DNA from: Parapedobacter sp035556095
GTDB taxonomy: Bacteria; Bacteroidota; Bacteroidia; Sphingobacteriales; Sphingobacteriaceae
Assembly (NCBI RefSeq): GCF_035556095.1
Contig: NZ_DATMFT010000011.1
Coordinates: forward strand, 62,001 to 126,000
Reading direction: 5' to 3'
Length of the DNA stretch: 64,000 nucleotides
This document shows, one piece after another, positions 1 to 8,865 of the stretch (position 1 is the first letter of the stretch; the number at the start of each line of letters is the position of its first letter). The notes beneath the pieces are model-generated. The model saw only the letters and a list, made by a program, of their open reading frames with translations. It was not told the DNA's origin and made no database searches. A program made the translations under genes and the position numbers.

Positions 1-2142
1 AAACTCCAGCTTATTATCAAACAATTTAGCCTCGAGACCTATATTCGCCTTTTTTGCAACCTCCCAAGCTAAATTATCTGCACCTACCACGCTTTCTATA
101 AGCCCGGGACCACCCCAGCCACCCGCGGCGTTTGAATTAACGATGGTTAGGTATGGGAACCGATCGTCACTGATCCGGTCATTACCTACCGTGCCATACG
201 ATCCTCTGATCTTTAGAAAGTTGATTACGGGCAGATGATCTTTTACCCATTCGTATTGCGTTGGCACCCACCCTACGGCTATTGATGGGAAAAATCCAAA
301 CTGTTCGCCCCTTTTAAAGTTCTCCGATCCGGTGTAACCGAAATTTCCGTCAATCAAATAGGTATCCTTGTACCCATAGGTAATCCGCGACGATATCCCC
401 TGGTATCTTTTTGGGATTGCCATCATGCTGGACCCTTCGTTGGTCGCACCTTCACTGCTCATGTAGTAGTAAAGCAGACCGCCTATCCGATGGCCGCTTT
501 CATAAAACCGGTCAAAATTCAAATTTGCTTCCAGGTGGTATTTACGCCATTGGCTCTCGGTAGTTGAATACTGGACATCATACGCATTCACGCGCTTAAT
601 CATGATCAACTCGCCATTGGTATTGCGACCGGTAGAACTATACAAATCCGGCCGCTTATCTCGCCGCTCATTGAAGTATGCCCAATTATCAAATGCACCT
701 TGAATTTTACCCTTCAAACCCTTAATTAGAAAACCAAAATCTTGGTTAACGGCTATTGTCGCCATGTTCCGGTATGTTTGATTGGTAGACATCCCTGTTT
801 TGTTCAAAAGGATATAGGGAGATATTTCGTCGAAATTCCCAAATGCCGGTGCTGCTCCATTTGAGTACTGCATGGGTACGGTAAGCGGTGTCAATTTAGC
901 TTGGGAAGACCATAGCCAGTCGGTATTTGCCATACCTGGCAGGAAATTCACCGAGTTATGACCATCAAGTCCAAGGTATACCGATGTAGTCTTGGTAACA
1001 TTTACATCGAGATTGAGGCGGTAGTTATAGGTATTGTAACCAATATTCTTTTTGTACTTGCTCACATCATCTTGTTTGTAAGCAGCCGATTCATTAGACA
1101 TTCCTAGACTAATGAAATACCGGGCAAGCGACCCACCTCCTCGCGCACTCAAATAATACGTCTGTTGCAATGACGTTCTCTTCAAGATTTCCTCCTGCCA
1201 ATTCACATTGGGGTACAAATCGGGATCCAAGTTATTCTTGATCAACTCCATTTGCACATCATTATACAGCGGTTGATTGCCCGAAACCACAGAAGCTTCA
1301 TTAGCCAAATTGGCATAATCATAGGCATCCAGGTAATCTGGTGTCTTATTCAAGTAGGAAACAGTCTGACTAAGTCGACCCGTGATTTGTAACTTTTGAT
1401 CATCGCCCCGTTTGGTGGTGACCAGGATAACACCATTGGCGCCGCGAACACCGTATACAGCTGTTGCAGATGCGTCTTTTAATACAGAAAAAGACTCGAT
1501 ATCAGCCGGATCGATTTGGCTTAGTGTACCTTCTAAACCATCAACCAAGACCAATGCGCCACTATTGGCACCAAACGTGCCGATTCCGCGCACCCAAAAT
1601 TCGGAAATGTTCTTTCCGGGTTCCCCGCTCTGTTGCATAGAAATAATACCCGGAACACGCCCGCCAATGAGGTTGTTGAGCGAAGTTGCCGGGACCTGTA
1701 AATCCTTGACATCTACACTTGTCACGGCGCCAACCAAACTTATTTTCCGCTGTGTTCCCAGGCCAATTACAACTGCTTCCTCAAGTACATTTTCTGATGC
1801 CACCATCACAATTTTGATGTCATTTTCGGGGTTTGTAATCGCATACTCCTGGCTTTCAAAGCCAGTAAATGAAAAAGCCAATACATCACCGGGACGGCCG
1901 CTTAGCTGAAACTGCCCGGCATCGTTGGTTGTCCACCCCACACCGGGCCGATTCTTGATATGGATACTTACCCCCTCCATGGCCTTGTCCATTTCATCGT
2001 ACACCGCACCTTCCAACACAACCTCCTGTTTTTCTGTTGTACTTTGTTGAGCAGCAATGTGATTTGGAAAACAGAACATGACGATTGCGGCACATATTAG
2101 TTTCATCATTGGGCACGCTATTCTTTTTATAAATCTCTCCAT
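1..2142 (-). CDS. SusC/RagA-family TonB-linked outer-membrane transporter (3' end outside window)
   Basis: This is the N-terminal 714 codons of a TonB-dependent SusC-type porin that imports oligosaccharides or peptides across the outer membrane, normally under a SusD lid lipoprotein. After a signal peptide (MERFIKRIACPMMKLICAAI...) comes a carboxypeptidase-regulatory-like domain (about residues 35-105, ending GDVLAFSFTGFESQE). Then follow the plug (VLEEAVVIGLGTQRK, FWVRGIGTFGANSG, GVRGANGVILVTTKRG) and beta-barrel sequence to the window edge. The start at 2142 is one base after the stop of the upstream lipoprotein gene, so the two are probably translationally coupled; ATGs at 2109 and 2106 are less likely. 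The substrate cannot be read, and the expected susD would lie beyond position 1. Confidence 0.93.
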   Translation of the reverse strand, partial: MERFIKRIACPMMKLICAAIVMFCFPNHIAAQQSTTEKQEVVLEGAVYDEMDKAMEGVSIHIKNRPGVGWTTNDAGQFQLSGRPGDVLAFSFTGFESQEYAITNPENDIKIVMVASENVLEEAVVIGLGTQRKISLVGAVTSVDVKDLQVPATSLNNLIGGRVPGIISMQQSGEPGKNISEFWVRGIGTFGANSGALVLVDGLEGTLSQIDPADIESFSVLKDASATAVYGVRGANGVILVTTKRGDDQKLQITGRLSQTVSYLNKTPDYLDAYDYANLANEASVVSGNQPLYNDVQMELIKNNLDPDLYPNVNWQEEILKRTSLQQTYYLSARGGGSLARYFISLGMSNESAAYKQDDVSKYKKNIGYNTYNYRLNLDVNVTKTTSVYLGLDGHNSVNFLPGMANTDWLWSSQAKLTPLTVPMQYSNGAAPAFGNFDEISPYILLNKTGMSTNQTYRNMATIAVNQDFGFLIKGLKGKIQGAFDNWAYFNERRDKRPDLYSSTGRNTNGELIMIKRVNAYDVQYSTTESQWRKYHLEANLNFDRFYESGHRIGGLLYYYMSSEGATNEGSSMMAIPKRYQGISSRITYGYKDTYLIDGNFGYTGSENFKRGEQFGFFPSIAVGWVPTQYEWVKDHLPVINFLKIRGSYGTVGNDRISDDRFPYLTIVNSNAAGGWGGPGLIESVVGADNLAWEVAKKANIGLEAKLFDNKLEF

Positions 2143-2143
2143 G

Positions 2144-3478
2144 TTACTGTATAGTTATTTTACGAATACACCTATTATAATAATCAGAAATGTACAAGGT
2201 ACCGTCCACATCGATTTTCATCCCCCAAAAGCGATCGAATAACGCTACGTCCGGGTCTCCGTCTAAATATCCGGAGGTTCCTGGAATTCCAGCGATGGTA
2301 GAAACAACACCCTGTGGCGTAATCATACGTACACAATAATTATCGGTATCGCCCACGTAAAGGTTGCCGTCACTATCAAAGCTTATTTGACAGGGATTAC
2401 TAAATTGCGCCAGTTCTTTCGGCCCGTCGGAATGCCCTTTTATACCCGATCCTGCGTAATCTTCGACTTCCAATGTTCTCATGTCCATTCTATAAATTCT
2501 ATCCGTGCCCGGTATAGGACCATCATTGGGGGCCATTGAAGAAGGGTTGACAAAATAGAGTATGTGCTTATCAATTGGATGGAAAGTCAAATATACTTGT
2601 AATGATGACTGGACCCTGTCCTTTAAGATACCTTTTTTAACCAGCGATGCTTCATGAGTCCTCGGATCAATCTTCACTAATTCGCCCTGCGTCGTTATCG
2701 TATAGAGTGAGCTGTCGAGTTCGTTGAATGCCAATGAATACTTACCGGTTAAATCGAAATCATCACCGGCACGCTTTGTCGGATTGACACGCCTCGCGAG
2801 CCATTGTTTCTCGGGATCAAATTCATAATAATACGGGGCACCATTCATCGGAAAATAAAACGTCTTACCATCCTTGTCCGTACAGCCTGAAGCCATTTCC
2901 CCGTATGCCGTAGTATTTAATAAAGTCACAACAGAGTTTCGCTCTTCATTAATCAACCTTGCACGTGCTTTCCATTCGCCGACAAGAATATTCTTTTCTC
3001 TATCTACCGCGATGTACCAAGGGTTATCGAATCTGGCCTCAACCAATGTTCCATCCACGCTTTCCCTTTCGCTATGCGGCGTACCCGAAATCGTTGACAC
3101 CTGAACCTTCGGTCGATAATAGAAAGGCTTTTTGTACTGGATTGAATCGTTTCCCATGACAACCGAAACAATACAGGTATCGCCCGGCAAACGCGGCGCA
3201 AGCACATACGCGAGATCACCTATTGTCCGTACAACCTTGGCTTCCTTATGATTAAAATAAACTTTAAGCTGAGATGCGTCTGTGCCAAAGTTTGATCCCC
3301 GAATGATAACCTGTGTAGACATGCCGCCCGAATCGGGAATAAAGTCAGTTAACTGGATGGGTACATTCGGGTCATGTGGAATCGAGGGAACTTCCCTTGC
3401 TTTCTGCTTATCACACGCTAGCAGAAGTAGCGTGCAAACCGCTATAACAAACGAAAACTTGCTTTTCTCAACTATCAT
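2144..3478 (-). CDS. IPT/TIG and NHL-repeat surface lipoprotein of a SusC locus
   Basis: This 444-residue lipoprotein has a short signal peptide ending in a lipobox (CTLLLLAC, Cys about 22). An IPT/TIG immunoglobulin-like domain follows (about 40-125, containing PDSGGMSTQVIIRGSNFG). The C-terminal 300 residues are NHL-type beta-propeller repeats, with motifs such as FDSDGNLYVGDTDNYCVRM and IDVDGTLYISDYYNRCIRK. Proteins of this build usually sit next to SusC/SusD pairs in Bacteroidota and are thought to bind ligand at the surface; that role is inferred here. The frame is open upstream to 3550, but the ATG at 3478 directly precedes the signal peptide. It is the first gene of the operon and lies immediately before susC, whereas accessory lipoproteins usually follow susD. 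Confidence 0.85.
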   Translation of the reverse strand: MIVEKSKFSFVIAVCTLLLLACDKQKAREVPSIPHDPNVPIQLTDFIPDSGGMSTQVIIRGSNFGTDASQLKVYFNHKEAKVVRTIGDLAYVLAPRLPGDTCIVSVVMGNDSIQYKKPFYYRPKVQVSTISGTPHSERESVDGTLVEARFDNPWYIAVDREKNILVGEWKARARLINEERNSVVTLLNTTAYGEMASGCTDKDGKTFYFPMNGAPYYYEFDPEKQWLARRVNPTKRAGDDFDLTGKYSLAFNELDSSLYTITTQGELVKIDPRTHEASLVKKGILKDRVQSSLQVYLTFHPIDKHILYFVNPSSMAPNDGPIPGTDRIYRMDMRTLEVEDYAGSGIKGHSDGPKELAQFSNPCQISFDSDGNLYVGDTDNYCVRMITPQGVVSTIAGIPGTSGYLDGDPDVALFDRFWGMKIDVDGTLYISDYYNRCIRKITIQ

Positions 3479-4035
3479 AAAAGTATATTTCAGTTTAAAA
3501 TCAGTGGTTATAATGAGATAAATTCGCTTTGCGGCCTGCCGTGGTGCCAAATACCGCCGTAAATTCCGTACACTTCGGTTTATTGCACGGATTAACGAAG
3601 TATTTTTTTCAGCGCATCCACTTCAATAAGACTTGCCTGGATTTCGCGTAACAAGCAAAAACACTCAAACTACATTCGCGCCTGTGCGAATACTTTTCTT
3701 CTGATTAAATTGATTTTATTCATAATTTGGCCGATTAAAACCTCGTTAGTTCATCATCGCAAAATGGTTACGAATTGTTTAGCAAAGCTATTTTTTTTTT
3801 ATTAATTTATCAAATAAATAATATATAAAACAATATAAATCACTATAAATCAGAATTATAAATATTATTTATTAACTGAACATACAATTAACAACTTAGG
3901 CGTACTCACCGTTTACTACTATTATAAGCGGACCCCAAGCTTTTACAATAATATTAAATGAATATACAATTAATCAAAAATCTAAATAATGTTGTAGATT
4001 TTTGTACTTTCGCACAGACTAATAAACGCTCAATT
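3479..4035. other. AT-rich divergent intergenic region
   Basis: This 557-bp gap separates the minus-strand lipoprotein-susC operon from the plus-strand tetR gene. It holds the promoter at 3783-3814 and the presumed 300-nt operon leader. A 6-bp perfect hairpin (ATTCGC 3674-3679 with GCGAAT 3686-3691) lies inside that leader. Positions 3790-3880 are extremely A+T rich. TACTTTCG at 4006-4013 is a plausible -7 element for tetR. I see no gene in it. Confidence 0.6.
3783..3814 (-). promoter_or_regulatory. Promoter of the NHL lipoprotein-susC operon
   Basis: On the minus strand TTTG (3814-3811) is followed after 20 bp by TAGCTTTG (3790-3783), a full match to the Bacteroidota housekeeping promoter. 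Transcription would start near 3776, giving a leader of about 300 nt before the ATG at 3478. Confidence 0.6.
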
Positions 4036-4650
4036 ATGGGAAGGAAGAGCTTAAAAGAAATCCGACAACTCGAGATCATCAAGGTCTTTTACAAGGTTGC
4101 CAAGAAAGAAGGATTAGAAAACACGTCTATTGCAAAGATTGCAAAGGTAATGGACATCAACCCCAGTCTCATTATCCACTATTTCAAAACCAAAGAAGAG
4201 CTCACCTACGCACTCATCGATTACATCCTCGATAAATATTTGTTAATCTATAAAATTAAGCGAGAAAACGGCATCCCTTTGAAACAGTTGCTGGTAACCG
4301 TTATCGATGATCTGTTTTCAAGAAAATGGAACAAGCTATTTGACGACGGATTATTCTATAGTTGCTATGCACTCTCCTTTCGCGAAAAAAAAATAAAGAG
4401 CAAGTATAGAAAACTGACCGATTCACTTCGTGAGCATCTTACCGAGCTGATTGAAGAATGCAAAGAAGCGCAATTCATTGATGTTCGAAATCCGCGGCTT
4501 ACAGCCGACATCATTTTCGCATTGATAGACGGTGCGTATTTTTATTTAAGTCTTTTAGAGAATACAAAAACCTTTGACGAAAAAATAGCCAAATATAAAA
4601 TAGAAGCCTTGCGCCTACTCGGTCTCCCTCATCCGACTACTGTGCCTTAG
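4036..4650 (+). CDS. TetR/AcrR-family transcriptional regulator
   Basis: This 204-residue protein has an N-terminal TetR helix-turn-helix. Residues 10-56 include the recognition region IAKIAKVMDINPSLIIHYF followed by KTKEEL, the classical TetR boundary. The C-terminal all-alpha ligand/dimer domain is not assignable to a known ligand. I start it at ATG 4036 (MGRKSLKEIR); the longer frame from 3958 would run through a -7-like element (TACTTTCG). Its 3' end overlaps the convergent membrane-protein gene by 36 bp. The target is unknown; with no co-directional partner it may act on itself or on the divergent lipoprotein-susC operon. Confidence 0.85.
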   Translation: MGRKSLKEIRQLEIIKVFYKVAKKEGLENTSIAKIAKVMDINPSLIIHYFKTKEELTYALIDYILDKYLLIYKIKRENGIPLKQLLVTVIDDLFSRKWNKLFDDGLFYSCYALSFREKKIKSKYRKLTDSLREHLTELIEECKEAQFIDVRNPRLTADIIFALIDGAYFYLSLLENTKTFDEKIAKYKIEALRLLGLPHPTTVP

Positions 4651-4899
4651 GTCCGATCGTCTTCGCGAATATCGAATAACCCCAAACAATGCGATGAGTG
4701 CCCATATACCATTGGCCGCGAGGTTGGGTGTATCCTTAAAATAGAAAGCGCTAATAACCAATCCTACCCCACCGATCACATTCAAAACCTGATAAAGCGG
4801 ATTGTCAAACCGCAATACTTTCAAGTTGAGGAGCATATAAGCCAATGAGCAAAAAATAAATCCAAACCATCCAATAATCATCACCGTTGTTTCCGTCAT
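4615..4899 (-). CDS. Small membrane protein, CBU_0592-like domain
   Basis: This 94-residue protein is predicted to cross the inner membrane three times: about residues 5-25 (MIIGWFGFIFCSLAYMLL), 35-52 (YQVLNVIGGVGLVISAFYF) and 60-77 (ANGIWALIALFGVI). A short basic cytoplasmic tail follows (RYSRRRSDLR). The pattern fits the CBU_0592-like family of unknown function common in Bacteroidota. Its 3' end overlaps the end of tetR by 36 bp in the convergent orientation. Confidence 0.65.
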   Translation of the reverse strand: MTETTVMIIGWFGFIFCSLAYMLLNLKVLRFDNPLYQVLNVIGGVGLVISAFYFKDTPNLAANGIWALIALFGVIRYSRRRSDLRHSSRMRETE

Positions 4900-5022
4900 T
4901 TTAATGTTTTCAAATCTGTGAATATACGTAACCTTTTATCAGGGCCAAGCAGCATTGCGCGAACTAGCCCGCAGATTGAGTGGTTACCTATACGCCCCTG
5001 AAACAGCACCCTCATCGGTAAG

Positions 5023-5964
5023 TCAATCCAAATTGCTGGCTCTACCAATTATCGCCGTAAGCCTCGATGGCTCGAAAGCATAATCGTCAAGCAGCATATT
5101 GGGCTTTGGCGTTAAGGCAATTTCGGTTACCGAAAAAGGCTGAAGGCAGGCTGCATGGGCGGCCCGCTGGGCAACCGCAGCTTGGGCTGCCGATACGCCA
5201 TCAGGGCGGTACCGATCTACTGGCGCCTCCTGACCAAACAACACTTCAAACCATGTGCAGGCTGCTATGAAGCGACCGATATGGAGGTCGAGGTGATATC
5301 CGTCGCGCGTTAGGTTATCACCGATAAAACTGTTCCGCGCGTTCTGAATCGCCGTACCACATGGAACCAACAGACCGATCGGGACCAACTTCTGCGCCTT
5401 TGCAGAAGCGCCCATGATGGCTTGGTACATTTCGTTTTGGTCGTTATGGTAGTTCGCAAAACCTTTATGGGTGGAATTAGCAGCGTAAGCCCAAGTTTGG
5501 TGCCAAATGTACTTCACACCGCCGGCCGTTGCACTATCGATGTAGTAATGCAGTGCGGTGAGTGGCGCAACATAACTATCGAACTGGCCCGACAGCGGAC
5601 TAGCTTGCTGCAAGGAAACATAGTCCCAATGCTCGTCTCGTAATGCCGTGAGGATACTCACCTCTTCTTTTGTGGTTTTTACACCATCAACATCGATTTT
5701 CCGGTAACTGTATGCCGCCTTGTCTGTTCGCGCGTTCTCCCAATGTAGTGACAGCGGTGCCCCACCGATATACATATTGGCGATAACAATCGGCTTATCG
5801 GCCGCAGCAGCCAACTCATACAGGTATTGTTCAACAGCATCCTGTGAAAAACTATTCCCAATAGCCAATATCCGCAAGGTATCCGGTTGCCCTTGTGTAT
5901 TTGCCCAGCAAAAACTTATTGTTAGCAAGTTTATAACCAGTAAAAAACGAGTAATTCGAAACAT
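5023..5964 (-). CDS. DUF4886 SGNH-like hydrolase, exported
   Basis: This 313-residue protein has a signal peptide (MFRITRFLLVINLLTISFCW, cleavage near ANTQG). The first SGNH block reads LRILAIGNSFSQDAVEQYL, with the nucleophile Ser in GNSFS. Near the C-terminus is a D-x-x-H block (RDGYHLD) that supplies the acid and base. DUF4886 proteins belong to the SGNH/GDSL hydrolase clan and probably act on acetylated or acylated carbohydrates in the periplasm or outside; the substrate here is unknown. ATG 5964 is chosen over the TTG two codons upstream. It stands alone, divergent from the NlpC/P60 gene. Confidence 0.75.
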   Translation of the reverse strand: MFRITRFLLVINLLTISFCWANTQGQPDTLRILAIGNSFSQDAVEQYLYELAAAADKPIVIANMYIGGAPLSLHWENARTDKAAYSYRKIDVDGVKTTKEEVSILTALRDEHWDYVSLQQASPLSGQFDSYVAPLTALHYYIDSATAGGVKYIWHQTWAYAANSTHKGFANYHNDQNEMYQAIMGASAKAQKLVPIGLLVPCGTAIQNARNSFIGDNLTRDGYHLDLHIGRFIAACTWFEVLFGQEAPVDRYRPDGVSAAQAAVAQRAAHAACLQPFSVTEIALTPKPNMLLDDYAFEPSRLTAIIGRASNLD

Positions 5965-6033
5965 GCCCAATTATAGGTACTTTTTTCCTTGCATCAATGG
6001 ATTTTTTACTATAGTTTTGCCGCCGAACCATTT

Positions 6034-6137
6034 GCATGTGGTAACATGCTGGTAAACAATTAATGTCTGCATGTTTCATAAAAAGGCAATTTAATGAACC
6101 CGACATGATTAATCCACCAGCTAGCGGATTAAATCAT
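6034..6137. repeat. Inverted repeats between DUF4886 and NlpC/P60 genes
   Basis: GCATGT (6034-6039) and ACATGC (6044-6049) form a perfect hairpin with a 4-nt loop, and a third GCATGT lies at 6069-6074. Further on, ATGATTAATCC (6105-6115) pairs with GGATTAAATCAT (6126-6137) apart from one bulged base. Neither is followed by a T run, so these look more like operator or leader structures than terminators. Confidence 0.35.
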
Positions 6138-6178
6138 CAAAGGCTCCATCTGACAACTGAAAAAGAAGAAATAAACAG

Positions 6179-6763
6179 ATGAAAAAGAAAACTTCAATAG
6201 CCTGCCTGCTATTCGCTTGTTTATTTGCCGTGTCACAAGCACAAACATCAGCCGACCAGTCTACAGATCCTTCGGACCCGGACAATTTAGCCAAAGATTA
6301 CTTTTCCCAGATCATGGGCGTAGCGGTATCAGCTTCCACCAATACCAAACTATATCAGTTTATCTACGAGTGGATAGGCACCCCCTATCGTTTGGGTGGA
6401 AAGACCAAACGGGGAGTTGATTGCTCGAGATTTGCATACGAGCTATACGACAAAGTCTTCAACACCACACTTGGCCACAATAGCCGTAACATCTACACAC
6501 AGGTAGACCCCATTGCGAAAGATCAGCTCATGCCCGGTGACTTGGTATTTTTTAAAATACGCAGCCGCAACATTACTCATGTGGGTGTTTATATCGGTGA
6601 CGATAGATTTGCACACGCTTCGTCTAGCCGTGGGGTGATGATAAGCGACCTGAATGACGCCTATTGGAAACGCTATTATTATAACGGCGGTCGGATGCTG
6701 GCCGTTGCTACAGCCAGCAAATCAGATGACGAAGAGTCGACATTATCACCACCGATGCATTAA
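6179..6763 (+). CDS. NlpC/P60 (C40) cell-wall peptidase
   Basis: This 194-residue protein has a Sec signal peptide (MKKKTSIACLLFACLFAVSQ, cleavage before AQTS). It carries one NlpC/P60 domain from about residue 55 to 175. The catalytic triad is visible: Cys82 in GVDCSRF, His134 in ITHVGVYIG and His146 in FAHASSS. Such enzymes cut stem peptides of peptidoglycan (gamma-D-Glu-diamino-acid or L-Ala-D-Glu bonds) in the periplasm. It lacks SH3 or LysM domains and has a short acidic C-terminal tail. It appears monocistronic, with a weak terminator-like hairpin after the stop. Confidence 0.88.
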   Translation: MKKKTSIACLLFACLFAVSQAQTSADQSTDPSDPDNLAKDYFSQIMGVAVSASTNTKLYQFIYEWIGTPYRLGGKTKRGVDCSRFAYELYDKVFNTTLGHNSRNIYTQVDPIAKDQLMPGDLVFFKIRSRNITHVGVYIGDDRFAHASSSRGVMISDLNDAYWKRYYYNGGRMLAVATASKSDDEESTLSPPMH

Positions 6764-6773
6764 TGCGTCTAAC

Positions 6774-6826
6774 CATCCTTTTTATACCCTAAGCGCTTAT
6801 TAGTTATCCATGAAAGGATGCTATTT
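6774..6826 (+). terminator. Possible terminator after the NlpC/P60 gene
   Basis: CATCCTTT (6774-6781) pairs with AAAGGATG (6813-6820) across a 31-nt loop, followed by CTATTTT. The loop is long, so support is modest. Confidence 0.3.
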
Positions 6827-6838
6827 TAGTACCCCCCC

Positions 6839-6869
6839 TTTGAGGGCTTGGTGAATATACTTACCTTTA
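6839..6869 (+). promoter_or_regulatory. Promoter of the PyrR-like phosphoribosyltransferase gene
   Basis: TTTG (6839-6842), a 19-bp spacer and TACCTTTA (6862-6869) match the Bacteroidota promoter. A start of transcription near 6876 leaves too little leader for the ATG at 6882 and favours the ATG at 6897. Confidence 0.6.
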
Positions 6870-6896
6870 CCAAGCCATTGCATGACAATTAAGTAT

Positions 6897-7409
6897 ATGT
6901 CCACGAAAAAAGTATTAATTCTCAACCAAGAGCAGATAGCAAAAAAGATTACCCGTATTGCTTACCAGTTGATGGAAGACAATTTCGAGGAGGCTTCGCT
7001 GGTTTTGGTGGGAATCGCGGACCGCGGTTATGTGCTTGCTCAACGCCTAAGAGCCGAACTTGAACGGATTTCAACCTTCGATATTTCGCTGATCAAAGTT
7101 ACGTTGGACAAAACAAGTAGCACGTTGCTCGCCCAGACAGATACTCCCGTCGAACAGGCAAAAGACAAAGTAGTTGTATTGATAGATGACGTGTTGAACA
7201 GCGGACGTACGTTAGCTTATGGTATCGGCGTGTTTTTCGACGTGCCATTAAAGAAGATGCGTACCGTGGTGCTGATTGACCGCAGCCATCATAAATTCCC
7301 AATCTTCAGCGATTTTTCGGGATTGAAACTCTCCACCATCCTCAAGGAACATGTAACCGTCCAGCTCCGCGAATGCGATGGAGGCGACGATGCTGCTTGG
7401 CTCATTTAA
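6897..7409 (+). CDS. PyrR-like phosphoribosyltransferase
   Basis: This 170-residue type I phosphoribosyltransferase has the PRPP-binding loop VVVLIDDVLNSGRTL (about residues 92-106) and the preceding core VLVGIADRGYVLAQRL. The arrangement matches PyrR (uracil phosphoribosyltransferase and pyrimidine regulator) of Gram-positive bacteria and its Bacteroidota relatives. No pyrimidine genes are nearby, so whether it regulates RNA or only salvages a base is open. The start at 6897 follows from the promoter position; an ATG at 6882 would add five residues. It converges on the lytic transglycosylase gene with 16 bp between stops. Confidence 0.75.
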   Translation: MSTKKVLILNQEQIAKKITRIAYQLMEDNFEEASLVLVGIADRGYVLAQRLRAELERISTFDISLIKVTLDKTSSTLLAQTDTPVEQAKDKVVVLIDDVLNSGRTLAYGIGVFFDVPLKKMRTVVLIDRSHHKFPIFSDFSGLKLSTILKEHVTVQLRECDGGDDAAWLI

Positions 7410-7425
7410 TCGAACGACTTAACCG

Positions 7426-8865
7426 TTATTTCACTTTTATTTTCAATGTCATTCCCGGCTTAATCCGGTTGCTACGCAGGCCATTGTCTGACTTGATAGT
7501 CGAAACGCTGGCCTTTCGATACCGTTCGGCGATACCGGACAACGTATCTCCGCTTTTAACACGATATGTGATGTACGATGCTTTGGTAGACGGTGAGGTT
7601 GATTTATTGGATTGCTCACCGGCAGCCATAATGCGAAGCTGTTGTCCCGGGACAATCGTATTTTTCTTAAGTCCATTCCAGACCTTTAAATCCTGGACAC
7701 TGACGTGGTATTGGTTTGCTATTTTCCCGAGCGTTTCACCCTTACGAACCCGATGCGTAGCCGCGATCGCCCCAACGTCCTGTTGTGCCTTCCCTTCGGC
7801 GGCGTAAAATGCCTGCATTTCATTGGGTGTATTCAATACGACATATAAAGCTGGGTACGCATGTGGAGGTGCCTCGGGCAATATCAGTCTTTTCGGCATG
7901 TCGGTAGTACCGTTCACGACCCCTCGTTTATAGGCCGGATTCAATGACTTAACGACCTCTTCTTCTACGCCCAATGCCTGGGCTACTCCACTCAGCGGCA
8001 CGTGTTTCTGCACCCATATCGCTTCCGTCTGCTTGGGGATGCTGGTTGCCGCGGCCACAATACCATGTTCTTCATGATACTCCATCATATAAGTAATGGC
8101 AATAAAAGCAGGCACGTAATTGCGAGTTTCGCGCGGAAGGAAAGGACTAATGGCCCAGTAGTCCGGATTGGTCAATCCAGACCGTTGGATAGCCCGCAAC
8201 ACATTTCCTTTCCCACAATTGTAAGAAGCGATGGCCAACAACCAATCTCCGAATTCGTTGTACGCATCTGTCAAATAAGCGGCAGCCGCACGACTCGCCG
8301 CGATTGGATCCTTTCGTTCATCTACATAACTGTCAATAGCAAGGTCATACATCCGTGCTGTAGCATACATAAATTGCCACAATCCGGTAGCCCCGACCCG
8401 CGACACCGCATGGGGGTTCAATGCCGACTCAACGATGGATAAATATTTAATTTCTTTAGGAATACCTGCTTCGGAAAATGCCCGTTCATATATTGGGAAG
8501 TAATACTGGGACAATCCCATCATTTGCTCGAGATGTCGTTTATATCGCGCGGTGCTGTACGCATCAATGTAGGACTGGACTTGCGCGTTGTAGGTAAGTG
8601 GTACCATTTTCTGCAAGTATGCTAAGCGCCCCTCGACGGTAGCTGGCACGAACGTAAACATCGGAAACAACTCCAGTTCATCTTCCAAGTCGACAAAACT
8701 TATACTATCTGCTATCAGTTCAAGCCGAATATCAATCGCACTGTCGTCGCTATTCTCAGTGGTTAATGTGTCAGGCGGCAGATTAGGAGAGAAGGGTTCA
8801 GCGCATGCCACATGGACACACAACATACTGCCTACGGCTACTGCCGAAATCTTAGTTAACACCAT
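7426..8865 (-). CDS. MltD-like lytic transglycosylase with two LysM domains
   Basis: This 479-residue exported GH23 enzyme cleaves the MurNAc-GlcNAc bond to 1,6-anhydro products in the periplasm. After the signal peptide (cleavage near CAEP) and a linker, the catalytic domain covers about 120-280. The catalytic Glu146 lies in YLSIVESALNPHAVSR, followed by GATGLWQFM and the ASYNCGKGNV motif. Two LysM peptidoglycan-binding domains sit at the C-terminus: about 370-413 (HRVRKGETLGKIANQYHVS) and 434-477 (YRVKSGDTLSGIAERY). This is the domain order of MltD. It is a single gene with no obvious operon partner. Confidence 0.9.
   Translation of the reverse strand: MVLTKISAVAVGSMLCVHVACAEPFSPNLPPDTLTTENSDDSAIDIRLELIADSISFVDLEDELELFPMFTFVPATVEGRLAYLQKMVPLTYNAQVQSYIDAYSTARYKRHLEQMMGLSQYYFPIYERAFSEAGIPKEIKYLSIVESALNPHAVSRVGATGLWQFMYATARMYDLAIDSYVDERKDPIAASRAAAAYLTDAYNEFGDWLLAIASYNCGKGNVLRAIQRSGLTNPDYWAISPFLPRETRNYVPAFIAITYMMEYHEEHGIVAAATSIPKQTEAIWVQKHVPLSGVAQALGVEEEVVKSLNPAYKRGVVNGTTDMPKRLILPEAPPHAYPALYVVLNTPNEMQAFYAAEGKAQQDVGAIAATHRVRKGETLGKIANQYHVSVQDLKVWNGLKKNTIVPGQQLRIMAAGEQSNKSTSPSTKASYITYRVKSGDTLSGIAERYRKASVSTIKSDNGLRSNRIKPGMTLKIKVK

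Noticed and set aside
1412..1909. Plus-strand frame of 165 codons inside the first SusC
   Set aside because: It mirrors the SusC plug domain on the other strand and has no protein family features.
3958..4035. N-terminal extension of the TetR regulator from ATG 3958
   Set aside because: It would run through a -7-like element and precede the normal TetR N-terminus at 4036.
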